A DNA stretch of 49,182 bases from Symploca sp. SIO3C6 (GTDB lineage: Bacteria; Cyanobacteriota; Cyanobacteriia; Cyanobacteriales; Coleofasciculaceae). The translations under genes and the position numbers were made by a program. Each line of letters begins with the position of its first letter. The stretch's first letter is position 1. The stretch is from positions 258,250 through 307,431 of the forward strand of contig JAAHHJ010000006.1 in NCBI GenBank assembly GCA_010692425.1, written 5' to 3'. This document shows positions 8,231 to 17,111 of this stretch, in pieces. The notes under the pieces were generated by a model. The model saw only the letters and a program-made list of their open reading frames with translations, did not search any database and was not told the DNA's origin.

Positions 8231-9181
8231 TTAAAAATTCATTCCTTCTGGCTTATTTTCCAGATCATGGTTCTTTTTACTTTCCTCTCCTACTTTGGCA
8301 TTACCAGCTTTAGCATTACGTTTGAGACGCAAGCTTACCCAAATCATCTGCTTGAGAGGTTCAGGTACTTCTGGGTGTAAGCCCTCCGAGATTTCTTCAA
8401 AGGTTTTGATTGAGCCTGGATAAACAAAAACTAACCATCCTGCTTTGACAAGGCAAGCGTTCAAAGCCGACTCTTCAAAAAAATAGTTTGTACTTAGGTA
8501 TTTTTTTTCCTGAAGAGACTCCTTTTTCTGCTTATCTTGGTCTTTTATTTGTTTAACTCGATTGAGATATGCCTGGACAAATGAGTTTACTGACTTTTGA
8601 AAGGATTGATTCTGTTGATAAAGATACTGAATTTCCTCGTAATAAATCTCAAATTCTAATTGCTTCTCAATTTGCGAAGTCTTCTTGAACTCAAACCGAC
8701 AGCTTCCAGAGTATTTCTCAAACAAGAAAAGGTTTTCATTGATAAATTTCTCTCCAGTGCAAATTGCCTGATACCGGGCTTCGTCTCCTTTAAGTCCATC
8801 TCTAACTTCAATCGTCAGTCGGTATATACTATCACAAACTAGTACTAGGCAAGTTTGAAAGTTTTCGCTAATCCATTTGATGCAAGCTTCGAGACGCTTA
8901 TTGTCGGCAAAATTATTACTTCCTAGACTAATGCCAAAAACACAGTTTTGATACTCAGATATTGAGCTACGTAAACGACCAGGAAAAACATTAGCCATAC
9001 TAGCCTTGTACCCGTAAATTTGGGGGATATTGGCAGTATATTTAGTCAAGTATAAGTCACGTCTTTTGATATCAATTGCTTTGTTAATTCTAGATCTAAG
9101 CAACTTCAATCGCTCTAGAGAAAGATGATTCCAATCAAAGTTTTCGATAATCGTTTCTTCGTCCATGGAGTTGCTGATCAC
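8231..9181 (-). CDS. tRNA-dependent cyclodipeptide synthase (XYP type)
   Basis: Cyclodipeptide synthases take two aminoacyl-tRNAs and release a cyclic dipeptide (diketopiperazine), using a Rossmann fold related to class Ic tRNA synthetases. The 316-residue protein shows the core: FPGRLRSSI, then CVFGISLGSNNF with the nucleophile Ser85 (AlbC Ser37), YFFEE with Tyr233 and Glu237 (AlbC Tyr178, Glu182), and VYPG with Tyr254-Pro255 (AlbC Tyr202 and next residue). A Pro after that Tyr and Ser88 in place of Asn40 put it in the XYP subfamily. The N-terminal 55 residues form a charged helical extension. No cytochrome P450, methyltransferase or oxidase tailoring gene lies nearby. ATG at 9181 is used; MDEETII at 9166 is an alternative. 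The amino acids used cannot be predicted here. Confidence 0.85.
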   Translation of the reverse strand: MISNSMDEETIIENFDWNHLSLERLKLLRSRINKAIDIKRRDLYLTKYTANIPQIYGYKASMANVFPGRLRSSISEYQNCVFGISLGSNNFADNKRLEACIKWISENFQTCLVLVCDSIYRLTIEVRDGLKGDEARYQAICTGEKFINENLFLFEKYSGSCRFEFKKTSQIEKQLEFEIYYEEIQYLYQQNQSFQKSVNSFVQAYLNRVKQIKDQDKQKKESLQEKKYLSTNYFFEESALNACLVKAGWLVFVYPGSIKTFEEISEGLHPEVPEPLKQMIWVSLRLKRNAKAGNAKVGEESKKNHDLENKPEGMNF

Positions 9182-9363
9182 TTTAGCAAAATCATCCCAC
9201 TAATTTATTATTTCGAGTCCTAAGCTAAAACACATTTAGTTTCCATAAACTTGCAATCATCTGTTTCTTGTGGGATAGCTGTGGGATAGGCGTCTCGCCC
9301 GTCATTTAGCCTCATCTCGTATTACCCTTCCAAAATATGCCAGTTAAACGTGGAAAAGCTTAA

Positions 9364-11181
9364 TCAATCCAAACGCCAGTTAAAAGGCAGACGTGCATAT
9401 ACATTCCTGGGATCATTCATTCCTTTCAGAATCGCCAAATTATCTTGTAGCTTCTGAAACTCTCGATTCAAGGACTCAGGTAGTTGATCTTTGCCAAAAC
9501 TTTTTTGACCAGTTAGACTCTCTACAATCCTCTCCTCCAGACTACGAACCTCTGGATACTCTTGCACTTTCCAATCACTGCCTAACTCCGCTTGCTTAGC
9601 AGCATAAGCAATAGCATCATCTAATCCTCCGATTTCATCAACTAAACCTAGCTCTTTAGCATCTATACCAGACCAAACCCTTCCCTGGGCAATTTCTGCA
9701 ACTTTTGGTTTAGGCAGTTTCCTCGATTCTGCCACCTTATCGAGAAACTGATTATAAGTCTGATTAACCATTTTCTGGTACACTGCCAGCTCTTGCTCAG
9801 TTTTCGGACGATTAATACTACTAATATCGGCAAAATTACCAGTTTTAACTATATCCCAGGTAATACCATTCTCGTTAGCCAATTCTTGAAGATTAGGTAA
9901 CAAACCAAAAACACCAATCGAACCAGTAACTGTATTCGGCTGTGCAAAAATGCGGTCACTGTAGGTAGAAATCCAATAACCGCCAGAGGCTGCCACATTG
10001 CCCATAGAAACAATTACAGGCTTCTGTTTACGAGTGAGTCGCACTTCCCTCTGAATTACTTCAGAAGCGGTAGCACTACCGCCAGGGCTATTAACTCGCA
10101 ATACCACTGCCTTGACATTCTTATCAAGTCGCAACTGCCTAATTTGTCTAGCAAAACGTTCACCACCTACCTGCTGAACATTACCTTGACCATTAACAAT
10201 TTCACCTTCAGCATAAACCAAAGCAATTTTATTATTAGAAGTACTTTGTTTAGAATCTTGGCTAGCAACTTTGGCGTAGGTGTTAAGAGAAATTTGCCGG
10301 AAAGATTTATCCTCCTTGCTATCACCAGTTAATTTTTTGAGTTGGGCAACTACCTCATCAAAATAGGCAACTTTATCCACTAAGCCCCGCTGACGTGCAT
10401 CTGCAGCCATCAATATTCCTTGGGAATCAGCAATTGCCTGTAGCTGCTGTGAATTCATCTGGCGACTTTTGCCAACTTTCGCCAGTAGTTCACCCCAAAC
10501 ATCGCTAAGTAATTGTTGAATTTGTTCCCTACTTTCTGGACTTAACTGCTGGAGAATAAAAGGTTCAACCGCCGACTTGTATTTCCCCACCCTGACAATC
10601 TGAACACCAATGCCCAATTTCTCCAGTGCTTCCTTGAAAAAGATTTGTTCAGAGGCAAAACCATTAAACTCCATCACCCCCATTGGGTTGAGAACAATTT
10701 CATTACTGGTAGATCCCAGATAGTATTCTTTTTCTCCTAAAGTGACATCATAGAAGATGATTGGTTTGTCAGCAGCTCGGAAACGTTCAAGTGCACTTCT
10801 AACTTCTGTTAGTGTTGCCCAGCCCGTGTTATTGCCAGCGACAGTACGAGAACCGTCTAGGTAGAGAGCTTGAATGCGTTTGTCTTGACGTGCTGCCTCA
10901 AGAGTATCGAGGACTGCGCGCAAGGTAATACTGTTAGCTTCCTCGCCCGATATCGCCTCTGTAAGTGCTTCGCTGGTAGTTGAAACTGGATCATTATCAG
11001 TAATATTTACAGATAAATCAAAAACCAGCACTGATTTATCTTGAACTTGTGGGCCAGTATCTCTTGAAGCTAAGGCAATTATTAATAGCAGTAGTCCAGT
11101 AGTACCTAAACCCAAAAATATAATTAGACTGAATAGGCTTCCAATCAGACTGGCAAAGGTTTGCTTGAGAAATTGACGCAT
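9364..11181 (-). CDS. sppA: Signal peptide peptidase SppA (long form)
   Basis: SppA is a membrane-bound Ser/Lys protease that degrades cleaved signal peptides; in cyanobacteria it is also linked to light acclimation. The 605-residue length matches the duplicated long (67K) form. One N-terminal membrane anchor (about 15-37) is followed by two tandem S49 domains. The catalytic pair is visible: Lys202 in GKYKSAVEPF in the first repeat and Ser399 in NVAASGGYW in the second. Both residues are present, so the enzyme should be active. It stands alone, with about 180 bases to the cyclodipeptide synthase start and about 245 to the fni remnant. Confidence 0.95.
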   Translation of the reverse strand: MRQFLKQTFASLIGSLFSLIIFLGLGTTGLLLLIIALASRDTGPQVQDKSVLVFDLSVNITDNDPVSTTSEALTEAISGEEANSITLRAVLDTLEAARQDKRIQALYLDGSRTVAGNNTGWATLTEVRSALERFRAADKPIIFYDVTLGEKEYYLGSTSNEIVLNPMGVMEFNGFASEQIFFKEALEKLGIGVQIVRVGKYKSAVEPFILQQLSPESREQIQQLLSDVWGELLAKVGKSRQMNSQQLQAIADSQGILMAADARQRGLVDKVAYFDEVVAQLKKLTGDSKEDKSFRQISLNTYAKVASQDSKQSTSNNKIALVYAEGEIVNGQGNVQQVGGERFARQIRQLRLDKNVKAVVLRVNSPGGSATASEVIQREVRLTRKQKPVIVSMGNVAASGGYWISTYSDRIFAQPNTVTGSIGVFGLLPNLQELANENGITWDIVKTGNFADISSINRPKTEQELAVYQKMVNQTYNQFLDKVAESRKLPKPKVAEIAQGRVWSGIDAKELGLVDEIGGLDDAIAYAAKQAELGSDWKVQEYPEVRSLEERIVESLTGQKSFGKDQLPESLNREFQKLQDNLAILKGMNDPRNVYARLPFNWRLD

Positions 11182-11426
11182 TTGGAGTCAAAAATAGGGG
11201 GTGTGGAATTTTGTTCTTGATTGATGGAAGGGAAGAAAGTTGTAAGTTAATAGCTTGAAGTTTAGTCTGTCTCGATTTTGATGATTAAATCACGTGTTAG
11301 GTGTTAGTTGAAAGAACATCCAACACCTTATTATTAAATCTTCCAGCCGAGAATTTCTAACAAAAAACTTTCAATTTGCAACTTTCTTACCCTCAAGCTT
11401 GGGCTCAACGAATGATACCTTTATCC

Positions 11427-11996
11427 TTATCCTAACTTCTGCAAAGCGTGAGATTGCTTTAGTTTAGAAAGACTAGCATTACCAGTGCAGAATAAAACCG
11501 TGGTGATTTCTGCTATCAGTAGCTGCGCCAAGGCATCAACTGCTTCTACTGACTCAGCTGCCGCTTGTAGAAACGGCCATGCTAAACCTGAAATGTCAGC
11601 TCCTAGGGCAATAGCCTTAGCAACATCCAAGCCATTACGCAACCCCCCAGAAGCAATCAAGGGAATATCTGGAGCTACTTCTCGAATACTGGTGATACAT
11701 TCAGCAGTTGGTAGCCCCCACTCAGCAAAAGTTAGCCCCAAGCGACGCTGATTAGGATTTAATGCCCGTTGGCTTTCAACTTTAGCCCAAGAGGTACCAC
11801 CAGCACCAGCGACATCAATTGCTCTCACCCCAGCCTCAATCAATTTCTGCGCCATTTCTGCAGAGATGCCATTACCGACTTCTTTGACAATTACTGGTAC
11901 TGGCAACTTTGAACATACAAAGTGTATTTTGTCAAGCAATCCTCGGAAATTAGTATCACCTTTAGGCTGAACACACTCTTGCAAGGGATTGATTTT
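11427..11996 (-). pseudogene. fni: 5'-truncated type 2 isopentenyl-diphosphate isomerase
   Basis: The remaining sequence encodes the C-terminal half of the FMN-dependent type 2 isopentenyl-PP isomerase: [37 protein letters not shown] and [20 protein letters not shown] are all recognisable. A normal enzyme has about 350 residues; only about 188 codons remain. Family similarity can be followed up to INPLQE, and two codons further upstream the frame meets a TAG stop. The N-terminal region, which helps bind FMN and substrate, is absent from the window. A TTG at 11984 could start a 185-residue product, but a half barrel is unlikely to be active. The truncation looks like a deletion, since no mobile element sits at the break. 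Confidence 0.82.
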
Positions 11997-12112
11997 AGTC
12001 CTCTACAACTCACTCTATTTTAGACTAGTTGGCTTGACTTTTGTTACCATAATTTAGCCCTTCGAGTTTCTACATTTTGATCAGGTTTTAGCAGGTTTTG
12101 GGCTATTAGCAA

Positions 12113-13477
12113 CTACCTCATCAGCAGGCAATTCATAAATTGGAATAGGGATTGTTGACAACGGATTTCCTCTGGATTTGGATCTCGGTAGCCCTCATTA
12201 TCTTCAATATCTTGGTCAATAGTGATTACAGCTTTATTTAAGGCAGTTTTGACATCTAGCCCACTGCGAATGTCAGCAAAGGCTTGCTGAAAGGCTGAGG
12301 TAATTACTGGATAAGCTGGAGTTTGAGGGCGTGGTACACTCTGTCCTGCCGAAAGTTGGGATGAGAATAGTTGTAGTGGAGCACCTTCACCATAAAGTTT
12401 AGAGCGAGCGATCGCACTTTGAGTAGCTGGCACAGCCCCATTTGCATTACTCATTGCCAGCACTTGCTCGGTTTGCAATAGGAATTCCAAAAAGCGCATT
12501 GCTGCTTGCGGATTTTTACAATTGGTGGTGATACCCCAGTTCCAAGAACCTTGACCAGTTTTGGAATTTTTGCCAAAGTTAGGTAGGGGCAATACTACTA
12601 AATCATCGCCAGCAGCTTCAAGATAGTTCTGATAGTTCCAATGACCTCCCCAAGACAGAGCTACCCTTTTTTCAGTGAAGGCAGAGTCATCGGTATTGGG
12701 ATCTACATAACCCTGTTCCAACCAAGATTGCAACTGTTCCATTACCGCTACTGCTTGCTCATTGTTGAGTATGCCCTCAGCTGAGGTATAATCACTGCGA
12801 TTAATTAAATCTCCGCCTGCTGATTGGATTATAGGTGAAAAGGCATAGGTAAACCACTCTCCTCGATAGTTTAGCTTGAGGTCAAGAACTTGACGATCTT
12901 TGGGGTCTTTTTCAGCCAGGGCAGCGAGGATTTGGTTAAATTCTTGACTTGTCCAAGCATCCTCATAACTTGTGGGAATACGCACCCCAGCTGCTTGCAA
13001 TTGGCTGCGATATCCGTACATACCGAGCCCAGAATCGAAGGTACCTACTGAATAGAGACGCTCCTGTTTATATATTCCCTGCTGAATCAAAGAAGGTAGC
13101 AGTTCCTGTTGGACTTCCTGTGAGAGTAAATTATCTATGGGGATAAGTTTTCTCTGCCAAACATAATTGTAGACAAAAGGGCCATCAAATTCCAGAACAT
13201 CCGGTAAATCCCCCGAGAGTGACGCTGCTTGAATTTGAGCATTGTAGGAACCTTCAGGAATGAAGGTGAATTCAACTTTAATCTCATCTTGAGAAGCGTT
13301 AAACTGTTGTACCTGCTTGGTAATAATTTGACGCTCATCCTGTGTACCAGCGTGAACCCAAACTCGGATTGTTCCCCCTCCATTACTTTGATTAGAACAT
13401 CCACTTAGATAAAAGAGTAATACTATAAGTACACTAAGCCGACGCCAAAATTTAAATATAGTCTTGAGTCTTACCAT
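12113..13477 (-). CDS. Sugar-type ABC transporter substrate-binding lipoprotein
   Basis: The 454-residue protein is an extracellular solute-binding protein of family 1 (MalE-like). It has a lipoprotein signal with lipobox LSGC (Cys27), then an SBP_bac_1 domain with typical stretches such as SGDLPDVLEFDGP and NWGITTNCKNPQAAMRFLEFL. It should sit on the outer face of the plasma membrane and deliver a sugar or glycoside to an ABC importer. No permease or ATPase gene is adjacent, so its partners must be elsewhere. The C-terminal end after DIEDNEGYR (about 20 residues) looks unlike the family and may be a drifted tail. ATG at 13477 fits the signal peptide. Confidence 0.88.
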   Translation of the reverse strand: MVRLKTIFKFWRRLSVLIVLLFYLSGCSNQSNGGGTIRVWVHAGTQDERQIITKQVQQFNASQDEIKVEFTFIPEGSYNAQIQAASLSGDLPDVLEFDGPFVYNYVWQRKLIPIDNLLSQEVQQELLPSLIQQGIYKQERLYSVGTFDSGLGMYGYRSQLQAAGVRIPTSYEDAWTSQEFNQILAALAEKDPKDRQVLDLKLNYRGEWFTYAFSPIIQSAGGDLINRSDYTSAEGILNNEQAVAVMEQLQSWLEQGYVDPNTDDSAFTEKRVALSWGGHWNYQNYLEAAGDDLVVLPLPNFGKNSKTGQGSWNWGITTNCKNPQAAMRFLEFLLQTEQVLAMSNANGAVPATQSAIARSKLYGEGAPLQLFSSQLSAGQSVPRPQTPAYPVITSAFQQAFADIRSGLDVKTALNKAVITIDQDIEDNEGYRDPNPEEIRCQQSLFQFMNCLLMR

Positions 13478-13723
13478 TGTTGAAACATCAAGCTCCTCCC
13501 TTACTTTAAAGGAATAACCTTAGGTATAGCGCTACGCGCAAGGCTCCAAGGCAGAAGGCTCCAAGGCAGAAGGGGTGAATTTGACAAAGTTCTAGCGATT
13601 TAGCTTGTCCTAACCTTAATACGTACTGCTGTAAAATATATCAATATGATAGTGTTGGTGATCGCTGTTGGTATTGGGAGTAGGTTACTTTTGCTTTTAA
13701 TTAATTCTTAGATGCTAGATGCC

Positions 13724-14128
13724 TTAAACCGCAACCTCTCCACTTCCTGTGTTTGGTCGTATACGTTTCAGTTGTTGCTCAAGAGCTTCCCCGCGTTGGA
13801 GTCTGATTCGGAGAAGAAATTGGCGAATTCCTTTTTCATATTGTTTTTTGTATTTGCGGCAGTCTTTAATGATGTCTAACCACAACTTCTGCAATTGCGG
13901 TATAGTTGAACATTTCTGAATCTGACAGGCAACGGCATTTTTCCACTGTTCTAATTTCCGATAACTGATAAATTGTCCGCCCACATCACGGCGATGTACA
14001 AAAACGACATAGGCCCAGCATTCAACGCGTACAATCAGATGCTGGGGAATCCTCAGCATTCTAGCGATATCACCAATACTGATGCGGAATTTCTGAGCAG
14101 GTTGGAGGCAATTAAATAGAGTAGTCAT
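13724..14128 (-). CDS. Conserved small hypothetical protein
   Basis: This 134-residue basic protein is rich in Arg, Lys and Gln and mostly helical. I do not recognise a named family. The N-terminal half (GDIARMLRIPQHLIVRVECWAYVVF) reads like a MerR-like or helix-turn-helix-like start and the C-terminal half is a charged helix (KYKKQYEKGIRQFLLRIRLQRGEAL), so a nucleic-acid-related role is possible but unproven. The start codon abuts an array of ATG-rich repeats (14128-14190). Amino acid composition looks like real coding sequence. Confidence 0.55.
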   Translation of the reverse strand: MTTLFNCLQPAQKFRISIGDIARMLRIPQHLIVRVECWAYVVFVHRRDVGGQFISYRKLEQWKNAVACQIQKCSTIPQLQKLWLDIIKDCRKYKKQYEKGIRQFLLRIRLQRGEALEQQLKRIRPNTGSGEVAV

Positions 14129-14270
14129 AGTTCATTGCTCATGGTTCATTGCTCATGGTTCATTGCTCATGGCTCATTGCTCATTGGGTTGGTATAAGGG
14201 CAGTTGTGGAATACAAACCCAATGAACAATCAACAATGTTTGCGCAGCATGCGCGAAGCGCGTACTATGA
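14129..14270. repeat. Dispersed short repeats and a GC-rich palindromic module
   Basis: Four or so copies of a TTCATTGCTCATGG-like unit (14129-14185) are followed by a 31-bp GC-rich module at 14235-14265 containing TGCGCAGCATGCGCG. The same 31 bp occurs in reverse complement at 21184-21214 with one mismatch. Both are next to a TACAAACCCAATG-type segment. These are multi-copy cyanobacterial intergenic repeats; no gene is seen in them. Confidence 0.75.
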
Positions 14271-14303
14271 ACGAAGGACAAGCAATAAATGTTCTTGTTG
14301 TCA

Positions 14304-14350
14304 CTTATTACTTATTACTTATTACTTATTACTTATTACTTATTACTTAT
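14304..14350 (-). repeat. (TTATTAC)n heptamer array
   Basis: About 6.5 copies of the same heptamer found at 6570 and 7444, here in the opposite orientation relative to the + strand. It sits immediately downstream of the stop codon of the small gene on the minus strand (stop at about 14343), so it again occupies the 3' end of a coding region. Confidence 0.88.
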
Positions 14351-14528
14351 CCTTCGTCGGTAAATCCCAGATCACTTCATATTTGGTGTCGGGTACATGT
14401 TCTCGCCACCATTTGAGATGCCCTTCTGCGTCTGATTTGGTGCGATAGCGATCGATTATTGACCATTGCAGCTTATTATGCAACAGACGGGCGATCGCCC
14501 ATGGCCTGAGTCGGTCTCGATAGGACAT
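14343..14528 (-). CDS. Small conserved hypothetical protein (61 aa)
   Basis: The 61-residue product (starting MSYRDRLRPWAI, with RYRTKSDAEGHLKWWREHVPDTKYEVIWD) resembles a widespread family of 55-65-residue cyanobacterial proteins of unknown function with the same MxYRDRLRPW start and RSDAEGHL middle. That resemblance, from memory rather than a search, is why I keep this short frame. The last codons run into a heptamer repeat, so the C-terminus is probably repeat-derived. No function can be assigned. Confidence 0.6.
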   Translation of the reverse strand: MSYRDRLRPWAIARLLHNKLQWSIIDRYRTKSDAEGHLKWWREHVPDTKYEVIWDLPTKDK

Positions 14529-14563
14529 AATTAAATTGTCTCCTTTGAGTGAATTGGAGCCAG

Positions 14564-14605
14564 AGCCAGCCTGGGATATGTCAACCTCGTCAGGCTGGCT
14601 TTTTT
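14564..14605 (+). terminator. Strong Rho-independent terminator, + strand
   Basis: A perfect 10-bp stem (AGCCAGCCTG / CAGGCTGGCT) with a 17-nt loop is followed directly by a run of T. The orientation terminates rightward transcription, but no + strand gene lies between it and radA/rpaB-type genes far upstream; the neighbours on its left are on the minus strand. It may end a small RNA or protect the next gene from read-through. Confidence 0.8.
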
Positions 14606-15038
14606 CTGGGTTACGGTTGTAACAGTCTTAAATTACCACGTTGCTTTGATTAAGACAACCTTTTTACTAAAAAAAATTGGAACTTATAATATTACTTAAT
14701 AATCTAGTTTCGATGTTAGAGAACTGGCAACAATGCAGGAATTTGATTGCGGTTTTTCTGAATGGCAAGAGTTTGATTTCAGATGATCATTCTTACCTTA
14801 ATTCAGGTTAAATCAAAATTTGAATTTGATTGAATAATTGATTTTTACACCTTCAAAAATAATTGCTTGGTTATGTTGGCAAGATGCCCTCACCCCGTCC
14901 TTCGGACACCCCTCTCCCAAACTTGGGAGAGGGGAAGGGGGAGAGGGATTTAATCATAAATAACTTGCTTCTGGTAAGATTTGTATTAGAGCAATTGCTG
15001 AGCTATGCTGTGGCATATCATATGCTTGGTCATCGGGG
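14606..15038. other. Non-coding gap with a dispersed inverted repeat
   Basis: No gene is seen. At 14909-14934 there is a perfect 12-bp inverted repeat (CCCCTCTCCCAA / TTGGGAGAGGGG, 2-nt loop) inside a C/G-rich segment that resembles the duplicated elements at 17121-17407. The promoter of the pentapeptide gene should lie between about 14960 and 15038. No clear Shine-Dalgarno is seen before ATG 15039. Confidence 0.55.
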
Positions 15039-17111
15039 ATGAAAGCCAGTGAGGTTATAAGGAGATACAAGGACGGGGAAAGGGATTTTCGCCGTGTAAG
15101 TCTTAGAGGTGAGTCCTTCAAAAGGCAAAACCTAGCTGGTGCAGACTTCTCTGAGGCTGATATCCGAGGGACTAATTTTACACATGCCTACCTCATAGGG
15201 GCAAAGTTAGTTGGTGCCAAGGCTGGACTACAGAGACGTTGGGCGACTTTCCTAGTTATCTTCTCGTGGCTGCTGTCGGCATTGTCAGGATCTTTTTTAC
15301 TATTTATTGGTGCTTTGGTAGCACTAATATTTGACAGCAGCAGCCTCGAAAACGTTTTAATTGGCTGGACTTCCTTAATTTTTCTTGTGATCTTATTGAT
15401 AGTCACTATTCGCAACGGCCTAGTCGCTGTCGCTGTTGCTATCGCTATCCCTGGAGCTATCGCTGGAGCTGTCGCTATCGCTATGGCTGTCGCTATCGCT
15501 ATCGCTGGAGCTATCGCTGGAGCTATCGCTGGAGCTATCGCTGGAGTTGTCGGTGGAGCTATCGCTGGAGCTATCGCTGGAGCTGTCGGTGGAGCTATCG
15601 CTGGAGCTATCGCTTTCGCTTTCACTTTCACTTTCACTATCGCTGGAGTTGTCGGTGGAGCTATCGCTGGAGCTGGAGCTATCGCTGGAGCTGTCACTAT
15701 CGCTGGAGTTGTCGGTGGAGCTGGAGCTGGAGCTTACATTGGCTGGCGCGGTTTAGCAGGAGATGAAAAACATGCCTGGGTTCGCACATTTGCACTCGCA
15801 TTTGCCGCCACCGGAGGCACCAGTTTTTACAATGCCAACTTAACCGATGCTGATTTCACCAGAGCCACACTCAAAAGTACAGACTTAAGAAAAGCTACTC
15901 TTACCCGCACTCGCTGGCATCAAGTCAAAAAAATTGACCGTATTCGCCCTGGAAAAACTTACCTGCAATACCCAAAAGTACGGCAATTACTTATTACAGG
16001 AAAGGGACAAAAACAGAACTTTGACTATCAAAGCCTACGCGGTATCAACTTACAAGGTGCAAATCTAGCAGATGCCAGTTTCATCGGCACTGATTTAAAT
16101 GAAGCAAATCTGCAAGACACTGACTTATCGAGAGCCACACTAGTACAAACTCAATTAGATGAAGCGGATTTAACTGGTGCCACGCTCACCGGAGCGACGA
16201 TTGAAGATTGGAACATCACCAGTCATACTCAATTGCAGGGGGTGAGATGCAGGTATGTCTTCATGCGCTTAACGACTAAAGCTGATCAAAATCGACGCCG
16301 CAAACCGGATAACTGGGAAGAGGAATTTGAGGACGGAGATTTTGCCGATTTTATTAAGCCGATTGTAGATACCCTCGACCTTTATCATAACCAAGGTGTT
16401 GACCCCCGCGCGATCGCAATTTCCTTTAAGCAGTTAGCTGAAAACAATCCAGATGCCCAGCTAGAGATTGTGGCGATGGAAAAGCGGGGAGAAGACAAAT
16501 TCTTACTGCGTGCGGCGACGGCTCCTGAGGCTAATCATTCTCAGCTCAATGCTGAGTATTTTACGACCTATAACGAGATCAAAGCTTTAGCCGAGGCAGA
16601 AGTACAGAAACTTATAGCCGAGAAAGATAGTCGAATTGCTAGTTTAGAGAATATGGTAGAAACGGCGCTACGGCGTCCAAGTTTTTACGCCCAAACCTAT
16701 CAAAATCAAGGAGATACCATGTCAAACGCTCCTAAAAGAATTAATAAAAATGAAATTAGAGGAGGCACATTTGGGGGTGGATTCATCAACGCTGATACTG
16801 TTAGCGCCGATCATATAGGCGGCGATACCTACAATTATGCTCCAGAGCAACAACAAAACCTAGCCGATGCAGCTGCAGAAATTCAGCAACTCCTGCAACA
16901 ACTAGAGCAGACTTATCCTGATGCCACCGCAATCGAAAAACAGAGTGCGTTAGCAGTAACTCTGCAACAAGAGATTAAACAAAACCCAACATTAAGGGCA
17001 AGACTGAAGAATGCTTTAAAAGAAGGTGGCATCGAAGCACTGAAAGTGTTGTTTGCCCCGATTGGTATTCCTATTGAAATGGTTAGGGGTTGGATTGAAG
17101 CGGAAGCATAA
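15039..17111 (+). CDS. Pentapeptide-repeat membrane protein with conflict-system-like C-terminus
   Basis: The 690-residue protein is built of distinct blocks. Residues 25-60 are pentapeptide repeats (A[D/N]LxG type). Residues 68-125 hold two or three hydrophobic helices. Residues about 128-235 are an almost pure Ala/Ile/Gly/Val stretch dominated by AIAG tetrapeptides, encoded by 12-bp tandem repeats. Pentapeptides resume at 262-292 and 326-390. Residues 405-560 are a charged domain ending in a coiled coil (LAEAEVQKLIAEKDSRIASL). Residues 574-600 carry the motif GG-F-GGFINADTVSADHIGGDTYN, and 607-690 a helical domain. The same motif opens the NACHT protein 316 bases downstream, so the two probably work together. 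The membrane block splits the pentapeptide solenoid, which is unusual. Function is not established. Confidence 0.85.
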   Translation: MKASEVIRRYKDGERDFRRVSLRGESFKRQNLAGADFSEADIRGTNFTHAYLIGAKLVGAKAGLQRRWATFLVIFSWLLSALSGSFLLFIGALVALIFDSSSLENVLIGWTSLIFLVILLIVTIRNGLVAVAVAIAIPGAIAGAVAIAMAVAIAIAGAIAGAIAGAIAGVVGGAIAGAIAGAVGGAIAGAIAFAFTFTFTIAGVVGGAIAGAGAIAGAVTIAGVVGGAGAGAYIGWRGLAGDEKHAWVRTFALAFAATGGTSFYNANLTDADFTRATLKSTDLRKATLTRTRWHQVKKIDRIRPGKTYLQYPKVRQLLITGKGQKQNFDYQSLRGINLQGANLADASFIGTDLNEANLQDTDLSRATLVQTQLDEADLTGATLTGATIEDWNITSHTQLQGVRCRYVFMRLTTKADQNRRRKPDNWEEEFEDGDFADFIKPIVDTLDLYHNQGVDPRAIAISFKQLAENNPDAQLEIVAMEKRGEDKFLLRAATAPEANHSQLNAEYFTTYNEIKALAEAEVQKLIAEKDSRIASLENMVETALRRPSFYAQTYQNQGDTMSNAPKRINKNEIRGGTFGGGFINADTVSADHIGGDTYNYAPEQQQNLADAAAEIQQLLQQLEQTYPDATAIEKQSALAVTLQQEIKQNPTLRARLKNALKEGGIEALKVLFAPIGIPIEMVRGWIEAEA
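15420..15735 (+). repeat. In-frame 12-bp tandem repeat (AIAG-coding)
   Basis: A 12-bp unit GCTATCGCTGGA and variants (GTCGGTGGAGCT, GTCGCTATCGCT, TTCACTTTCACT) fill about 315 bases inside the pentapeptide gene. Each unit encodes four residues, so copy-number change keeps the frame and only lengthens or shortens a Gly-every-fourth hydrophobic segment. Because the unit has no stop in other frames, long open frames also appear on both strands here; they are artefacts. Confidence 0.9.

Noticed and set aside
14149-14448. Plus-strand frames through the TTCATTGCTCATGG and heptamer repeats
   Set aside because: They translate repeats (LLLITYYL) and are antisense to a better small gene.
15188-15756. 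Long open frames on both strands and in a second forward frame over the AIAG repeat
   Set aside because: The 12-bp unit lacks stops in several frames, so open frames arise automatically; products are monotonous LSLE or APAI repeats with no start signals.
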